From assembly GCA_963680875.1 (NCBI GenBank), contig OY804580.1:94951353-95015352 (forward strand): a DNA stretch of 64,000 nt, in the 5' to 3' direction. This DNA is from Bathymodiolus brooksi. Taxonomy: Eukaryota; Mollusca; Bivalvia; Mytilida; Modiolidae. The notes beneath the pieces were generated by a model. It was not told where the DNA came from and did not search any database. It was given only the letters and a program-made list of their open reading frames with translations. Positions within the stretch are counted from its first letter, which is position 1. Each line of letters starts with the position of its first letter. Both the position numbers and the translations under genes were made by a program. Shown here piece by piece: positions 57,957-64,000 of the stretch.

Positions 57957-59302
57957 CAGGGGTTTCAAAGTGGGCCGGTACCCGGTACTTTTACCCGCCT
58001 GTGATCGTGTATAGTACCGGTAGAAATTACTGAACCCCCCAAAATTAGCGGTGGTCAAAACCACAAGTACGATGGTCGATTGGCTTGTGGAATATTTTTC
58101 ATAAAAAATTAATGATCACGTCAATTGCTGAATTCTCGCATTCAAATCGAACAACTGCGTCACGACCAAGTTGATGGGATATTCCCTGTTTTAAAAATAA
58201 CTTTACCTTAGAATCGTAAATAGCAGTTTGCGCATGCGGTAAATAGATATGTTTTCGCCCCAATATTTGTTCATCCTTGTGTAAAACTCGGACCGGAACA
58301 AAGCTAAAAAAAATGATCGATTACAAATTATGTTCAAATACAATTTAGTGTAATCTCCAGTAATATAAGTATGAACATTATGTATTATGAATATATGACT
58401 ACATAATATGTTGTGCGATTTTTTTTATCCATTTAAAACCCAGGGTCGAATCATTCTGGTGCGTACTGTCTTGTTGCTTAACTCCGTCCATATTGTTTAG
58501 CTTCCGGTATAAAAAAATAAAAACCGATGGCTAATAAATAATTTAACTTTTGTGATTCAAATGTTAATAAATGTCTTCCCGCGAATCGTTTTTGTTCGAA
58601 CATTTTTTTTGCACATAAGTCGTGAAAGTAACAATATATATTGTTTTTGTTTAATTATATTTGTATTCATCTATTAAAAAATTATAAATTTTATTAAAGA
58701 TTGATGATTGCAAATTAAATTTATATGTTTCATCAAGGACGTATTCTATATACGTCCTTGGTTTCATTAATTATGACACTTATATGTCTTGATCCTGCCA
58801 ATGATCTTTGATGAGTTTAATTACTGGTAATAAAGTATAAAAAAAACACACAAGCCAAGGTATTGTGAAAAAGAAAAGGACAAAGCCAACAAAAGAATTT
58901 TGAGAAGTTTAAGCTTTGATAACAATGGCTTGGTCAAGCCTAGCTGGGGAACCGTAGCTCTTTATGGTCCTTTTGGGTTTTTTTAAGATATGGCAGACTA
59001 TCTATGAATAATCTTGGCTGAAGTCTGTAAACTGAAATATTCAATAAAGAAATTGGGGGGAAAAATCCAGGCATTATGCATGGTCTTCACTCTTGGTGAA
59101 ATCTGAACTCTAAAGTTAATGGGATTTTTCTTTCAAAAACACTTAATGTTTTGCAGTCTCTGAAGTACATTTTTTGGTCCACAAAATGCTAGATTTCAGG
59201 AGCTTCCGCCCCCTGGACCACTTACGGCCCTCAGCCTAATTTTTTAGGTACCTCCTAAATTTTAAGAAGTACCTCCTATTATAAAAAACTTTGAAACCCC
59301 TG
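57957..59302. mobile_element. 1.35-kb CAGGG-type TIR element (copy 2, right arm only)
   Basis: Ends caggggtttcaaag and ctttgaaacccctg are perfect inverses. A 6-bp duplication, tacgac, flanks it (57951-57956 and 59303-59308), and the left arm preserves the empty site (aggctacgactatactcc read on the minus strand near 38490). It is shorter than copy 1 (10401-11960), mainly by an internal deletion of about 200 bp and a shorter G run. Confidence 0.92.
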
Positions 59303-59324
59303 TACGACTATACTCCTTCTCCTC

Positions 59325-59710
59325 CACCAATGAAAAAATCTCAGACAAAACGAAACACATTATGAAAATATCACACATTAACGTAAACATCTATGACAAA
59401 GCTGTAACAAGTCAACAAAAATAGTGATTAAGATGTTGAATAAACACGAAAATTGGAGGAAGGAATCAAAAATGTAAACGACAAAATCTCAGACAGAATG
59501 AAACACATTATCAAAATATCGAATACTAACGTAAACAGCTATGACAAAACTCCAACAAGCCAACAAAATAGTAATTAAGATGTTGAATAAGCACGAAAAT
59601 CCGAGTGAAACCTCAAAAAGTAAACGTCAAAAACAAAAACAAAACGAATGTATGACGAACATATTGAACACGAATGAACAAAACCACAATAAAAAGACAA
59701 AATAGTGATT
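59325..59710. repeat. About 147-bp tandem repeat, right arm
   Basis: Mirror of 38105-38470. Confidence 0.7.
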
Positions 59711-59720
59711 AAAAATTTAA

Positions 59721-60503
59721 ATGAACATGAAAAATGTATTAAGAACTCGAATTACATCGTCAAAATTGTTAACAAAACACCAAAATGTTGTTTTTTTTCT
59801 TTTTTTCTCAAAATCCAAAGGTGATTTAGGTCATACAGATTTGGTACAACATAAAATCAATACAGGGAGTGCAGTACCAATAAGGCAATCACTCAGACGC
59901 TTACCATATGGTAAGAGACAAACAGAAAAGGATAAAATACTTAGAATGCTTGACATGGGGGTGATTGAACCCTTCATCTAGTTAATTTTTTTTTTTTTTT
60001 TTCAAACTAATGTTAAGTTTTTTGGAGGGTGTGGTCTCAGAAGAAGGAATTAGTACAGGTCCTGATAAAGTTAAAACTGTTCAAGACTGGCCCAGACCAA
60101 AAACACCTAAGCAAATGAGGGGCCTTTCTTGGTCTTTGCTCCTATTACAGAAAATATGTGAAAAAACTTTGCAATCATAGCCAGACCATTGCATAAGCTG
60201 TGTGAAAAAGGCTCAATATTTCAGTGGAATGATGAATGTGAACAGACTTTTATTAGGTTAAAAGATGTATTGACATCTCCAGGTAGGCAACACGACAATG
60301 CAGATGCATTATCACGGAGACCTTGTAAAGTTTGCTTACGTCATCAAGATAGAAATACAGAAGAGAAGAGTGAACCTGAATGCGCTACAACCCTAGAACA
60401 AGTCAGGGTAACTAGTGGCAGTAAGCAGCCTCGGGTGTACTCGGGTGCTCTGGAAAAGTTAGCGGTTTCTGTACCACTAGTGGCACCCATCGTGTTACCA
60501 TAG
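59721..60503 (+). pseudogene. Ty3/Gypsy pol remnant (right arm)
   Basis: Plus-strand counterpart of 37297-38070. RT N-terminal segment (GDLGHTDLVQHKINTG, MLDMGVIEPFI), a T run of 16 or so, a partial RT/RNase H joint (RPLHKLCEKGSIFQW) and the NADALSRRPC tail. The catalytic core is deleted. It lies between direct copies of X, but those copies do not have TG...CA ends, so LTR status is unproven. Confidence 0.82.
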
Positions 60504-61108
60504 CTACGAACTCGGCGATAAGCCATTAATTTAGTTTAAACATTTTTTATTGTCATAAATGTACAATTAGAAACAAGTTATATCAACTTAGTATATCCGC
60601 TCTATACAATAATGTTATACACATTAATGAGGAAAGGACCGGGAAGTGTTTACGACAAGTGGAACATATCTGTGGTCATTTGCGACACAGGTATTCCGTA
60701 ACGGTTAACCGAGTCATGGTGGCGATCGAAAAACTTCAACTCAACCCATAGGAAACTCTTGGTATAGTAGCTTCCTGGTTGTAAATATAGTCCAAATTCT
60801 TAACATTTCAATTTTATACATGTCTGATGTGAAAGATAATACTATAATATAAAAACTACTACTAATAACTAAGTTGTCGTTCAGTGTGCTCTAGATGGTA
60901 AAACACCAAAAAGTAAAAGTTCATGTTACAATGACAAATCCTGTAAAATAAACGTCATTTGGTTTCACCAGAGTAAATATAACTAAACCGTGTAAGGAAT
61001 GCAGCAGACGCCACGCGACTTTTACGAAAGGACATTTTAAATATCTCGGTTATCCGATAACATAAAACCAATAGATTTAGCAGACGAAGAGTTTGTCAAA
61101 AATATAAC
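60504..61108. other. Arm noncoding sequence
   Basis: Mirror of 36700-37296; no gene recognised. Confidence 0.5.
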
Positions 61109-62025
61109 GTGATTTTTGTGTATTATGTTTATATTTAAAGTACCTAGAGTTCACCTCAGGGCATGTGTCGTAAATACATTCATGTTTCAACTTGTCTGAT
61201 CATTGGGGGTTAATCTCTTTTTGATTACTTCACGTATCGAATACCCACTTCACTGGCACGCGTATGAATAGTTAAACGCGGGGCCTCTTTAGAAAAACCA
61301 ATATAAAATTTAAGGGGTGCCTAATAGACCGTAATAAAAAAAATGCATCTTATAAAATCATACAATTTTGCAGTGGTTTGGTAATATATTCAGTGTGTAA
61401 TTATTTGTATTAAAGTATGCATTATTATTGGTAAATAAAACACGTGTTAAAACCCCTATGAATGGTACAATACTTAGAATAATAATGAGGTCTTTAATTA
61501 AGCAACACAAAATTATGTAAATTTACCCCGGTTTGGAATACTTCATTATCGATTGAGACAGGTGTTCCTGTGAAGAGCCGTAATTAGTCAAGACTTTTGT
61601 GCATCGTCTTATCAATAAAGCTTAGAAAATGTACTTGGCGTTTTGTTATAATGTAAAGCCCCGTATGATGAATAACATTTTATTTACGAAAAAACCAAAC
61701 AAACAAAAGAACATAGAAAATGCAGTCATATATTGCATACACATACCACTGAGTCAATTAATCACGGCTGACTGCACAATTCAGGAGGGAAAAATGGGGT
61801 AATAGCGCTATAGTGACTCGATACAGGTTGGATTCACAATTCCATTGTTCGTACCTAGAATCTAGAGGAGTTCCGGAAAAACCGCGGGGAAACAAACCGC
61901 GGGAAATTATCTCCCTTTTATTTTCGGTTCACGACTTCCGGTGACGCAACTTCCGGTGTTGCATGCGCACGTGATCACTTCCGACACCCCCACAAATAAT
62001 AGGTGGATGGTGCTTCTATACTACT
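61109..62025. repeat. X sequence, terminal copy, and right end of the element
   Basis: Full-length X (to about 61590) continuing into the outer terminal sequence, which contains cacgacttccggtgacgcaa and ends ggtgcttctatactact. The outer 150 bp are more diverged from the left end than the rest of the arms. Confidence 0.75.
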
Positions 62026-62031
62026 GTTATC
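62026..62031. repeat. Right 6-bp target-site duplication GTTATC
   Basis: Identical to 35244-35249. Confidence 0.9.
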
Positions 62032-62783
62032 TGTATTTATTTTGATAAGCAGATGACAAACACCAGTGAACTGTGGCTCCAAATGGGAAACGTTAGTAGT
62101 GTTAAGGACGGTCGTAGGTTTTTACCTATTCATGAACTATGTTCTTTTCTCTCAGAAATCACATGTAGAGTTCTTCCTGGCGCACATGCTCTCTTCTCTC
62201 TGGGTGTAACACTACCTCTTCCTCCTTTGGAAATGGCAAAAAGTTAGTGTACAAAATACTGAAAGATGCAGCATCAGATTTCCATGATTTAGACAATTTG
62301 GGAGATCCCGGCAAAGGTGTTGCTATTTCATGCTCTTCACGGTTTGTAGCTAGGCTTTATGATCAGAAGTCTTTTGCATTCTCCCATCATAACATTAACA
62401 AACTTCGAGTAAAACTTGCTACAGGTCGGGATGCAAGTCTGGCTAGATTACCACCTTCAGAAGCGGCGCTTCGTCAGCATATTCTTCGTGCCTCATTCCA
62501 GACCAAAGTTTGGCATGCTTCCTGTCTGGCAAAACCACCTCTGCCTTCACCAATGGAATACGGATGGCGAACTGTCAAGGATTCTTTGCATCCAGTCTAC
62601 TTTGAAGGAAACATGTCAGCAGAATTTCTTCGTGGTCTAGTGTGTTCATGCAAGGGGAAATCGCAATGTAAAAAGTCCTGTGTTTGTGCAGAGCAGAACC
62701 TTGCATGTACTGACTTATGTTCTTGCCAAGGATCAGAATCATGTAAAAACGTCCATTCATATATCCTTGCAGAAGACGTTTAA
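62026..62783 (+). pseudogene. EEADTR/SDTD family gene, segment 3 (3' end)
   Basis: Continues the frame of segment 2: FDKQMTNTSELWLQMGN, RRFLPIHELCSFLSE and VLPGAHAL. A frameshift near 62200 follows, then CNTTSSSFGNGKKLVYKIL, LPPSEAALRQHILRASFQTK and VWHASC. The Cys-rich end reads CSCKGKSQCKKSCVCAEQN, then CTDLCSCQGSESCKN, with a stop at 62781-62783. The 'GCNTTSS' block corresponds to GCDTTSS in relatives and resembles the H2TH loop of FEN-like nucleases. The final 178 codons are open, but the gene as a whole is interrupted. Confidence 0.8.
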
Positions 62784-63405
62784 TGTGTTAACAACATAAT
62801 CATGTACACTTTTTTGACGAGCTGTTTCATTGTTCTGCAAAGATCTTGTTTCGCTCAAGTCTTGTGTAGAACAGCTCCAATTTCCACATGAAAACAGTAG
62901 TTCCAGTCACTCAGAATGCCTTGTACAGTTGTTTTGCCTTATTTGTTGCTGATTTATATTATGTTGATGCAGTTTGTTGCATACAAGAAGTTGTGTTTTT
63001 GCTTTTAACCCACATATAAGTATGTTTTGTATGAGTTAATGTTGCCAATTGGACATGTACCAACACAAATCTATGTGAAGAAAACTTATATTCCTCATTA
63101 TAATATGGCTATTATTTATATTTATTTTGTAGAATACATATTTTTCTATATTTTCTTTACGTTTGGATAAGTTTTAATGGCTTTAATATCGACAGTTTGG
63201 AAAATTACCAGGTTTTTAAGCGAAAACCCTCCCCCTTTTTGTGAAAAGACATAAATTTGCACAGAACAATTATTTTTCTATGACATCCCACGTTTTAGAT
63301 AGAAAATTAAATAAGGAAAACCAAATATGCAATTTTTCGTCTTTCTTTAATGAAAAAGGGATCTAATTGAAATTTGGTATTCAATGAATTTTTGTGTGAA
63401 TTTTT
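62784..63405. other. 3' flank without recognised feature
   Basis: AT-rich; no further exon, element or polyadenylation context that I can support. Confidence 0.45.
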
Positions 63406-63628
63406 TTTTTGACCTTTGACCTTGATTTCTGGAAAACTGCACCATATTTTCTTTTGACGACCAAATTATTTTGAAAGTACTAACATTGCCAAGTCGAATG
63501 ATATATGACACAACCGTATAGTATTCATGACGATTAAATTTTAGAAATGATGACTCTAGTCACCGGGCTATATGTCATACAGTGATACATAGAAAGTTGC
63601 AAAATGTTGTTTATATGACAAAGAGTAG

Positions 63629-63667
<39 letters not shown>

Positions 63668-64000
63668 GGGACCAGCATCTTAAAAACAAAAAAACAAAAA
63701 AAAAGGGAGCAACATAGGGTCCTGTCCACAAGTACCTGTGCTGTACACATGTAAATAATATTGAGCCAGACAACGTTCAAATAAATAAAGTTGCCAGTTG
63801 CAAGAATCTAAAGGATGTTAAGCATTTAAAATTAGTATTTAAAGGACCTTTATATAATTTTTTTTATACTTTTCGGTTATTTCATTTTTAATTCGTATAA
63901 AAAATTAAATAAAGGTCCTTTATATAAATTGTTATACTTTTCGGTTATTTCATTTTTAATTCTAATTCTATTGAAGGTTCTAAATTTTTATAAAGGAAAA
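63406..64000 (-). repeat. R repeat, flanking copy (runs off window)
   Basis: Inverted, nearly identical copy of 48021-48615, differing mainly in the length of the A/T run at about 63632-63664. It reaches the window edge, so its far end is unknown. Confidence 0.9.

Larger units (their letters stand above)
35250..62025. mobile_element. 26.8-kb palindromic element (giant foldback)
   Basis: The element begins agtagtatagaagcaccatc and ends with the exact inverse. It is bracketed by GTTATC on both sides and interrupts a reading frame that is continuous once the element and one GTTATC are removed. The left arm (35250-47816) and right arm (48622-62025) are inverted copies over almost their whole length; the sum of paired coordinates is 96438 through the inner 9 kb. 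An 805-bp spacer separates them. A 6-bp duplication with 5'-AG ends is what Polinton/Maverick integrases leave. However, no DNA polymerase B, integrase, protease, ATPase or capsid gene is visible, so this would be a non-autonomous or rearranged derivative at best. A giant foldback element of another class remains possible. Confidence 0.9.
48622..62025. repeat. Right arm of the giant palindrome
   Basis: 13,404 bp, inverted copy of 35250-47816. It has one private insertion (57957-59302) and lacks the MULE-like insertion; the site near 61555 reads straight through aggtgttcctgtgaagag. Confidence 0.93.

Noticed and set aside
57669..58064. Trp/Leu-rich 131-residue protein
   Set aside because: It is the antisense of CAG-type triplet repeats running into a TIR element.
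57050..61442. X copies as LTRs of the Gypsy remnant
   Set aside because: No TG...CA ends, extra X pieces lie elsewhere in the arm, and one copy is continuous with the element terminus; kept only as a hypothesis.
35250..62025. Palindrome as an assembly or missed-adapter artefact
   Set aside because: The arms carry independent insertions with their own target duplications and matching empty sites, the ends differ in sequence, a unique spacer separates them, and the whole is flanked by a 6-bp duplication that restores a gene frame.
35250..62025. Confident assignment as a Polinton/Maverick
   Set aside because: The ends and duplication fit, but none of the characteristic genes is visible in the window.

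Overview
This is invertebrate nuclear DNA, most likely from a mollusc and probably a bivalve. The evidence is a RUDI/V-type tRNA-derived SINE with a clean 15-bp target duplication (5699-6090), the common bivalve repeat ends that read 'gctcacct...ggtgagctaaaaa', vertebrate-type TTAGGG telomeric units, intron-containing genes with GT/AG borders, and very dense minisatellites, LINEs and terminal-inverted-repeat (TIR) elements. There is no prokaryotic gene organisation. Most long open frames here are transposon remnants or translations of tandem repeats.

Layout. 1-3410: two tandem arrays (70-bp and 30-bp units). 5333-17456: a minus-strand host gene in pieces. Four exons join in phase (16618-17243, 14456-14489, 9528-9724, 5333-5621) and encode an OTU-fold domain whose catalytic Cys and His appear replaced. 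A fifth exon is possible near 17456. Its introns hold a SINE, MITEs, a 28-30-bp, a 62-bp and a 40-bp minisatellite, and a 1.56-kb TIR element. 17548-22555: bivalve-type repeats with 154-bp dimeric and 160-bp tandem units. 22660-30115: a nest in which a plus-strand LINE reverse transcriptase is split by a minus-strand LINE (2A-like motif, PHD finger, endonuclease, RT), which is itself split by an 856-bp foldback element. A 2.07-kb TIR element lies beside it. 31440-62783: one degenerate plus-strand gene of a widespread metazoan family, possibly with an XPG/FEN-like nuclease fold, broken by two insertions.

The main feature is the second insertion. A 26,776-bp element (35250-62025) is flanked by a 6-bp target duplication GTTATC and has 5'-AG...CT-3' ends. 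It is almost entirely palindromic: arms of 12.6 kb and 13.4 kb face each other across an 805-bp spacer. Removing the element and one GTTATC restores the reading frame of the interrupted gene. Each arm carries an uncharacterised small gene, a deleted Tc1/mariner-type transposon, an APE-type LINE, a Ty3/Gypsy remnant and several pieces of one noncoding sequence. Each arm also has a private later insertion: a 497-bp MULE-like element carrying a helicase-like fragment on the left, and a 1.35-kb CAGGG-type TIR element on the right. The spacer holds six telomere-type TAACCC repeats and a repeat that is nearly identical, inverted, to sequence at the right edge of the window. The 6-bp duplication and AG ends resemble Polinton/Maverick integration, but no Polinton gene is visible.

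How parts work together: the host genes seem damaged or lineage-specific, and little else looks functional except one intact LINE RT frame in the right arm. The window mainly records layered insertions whose order can be read from target duplications and interrupted frames.
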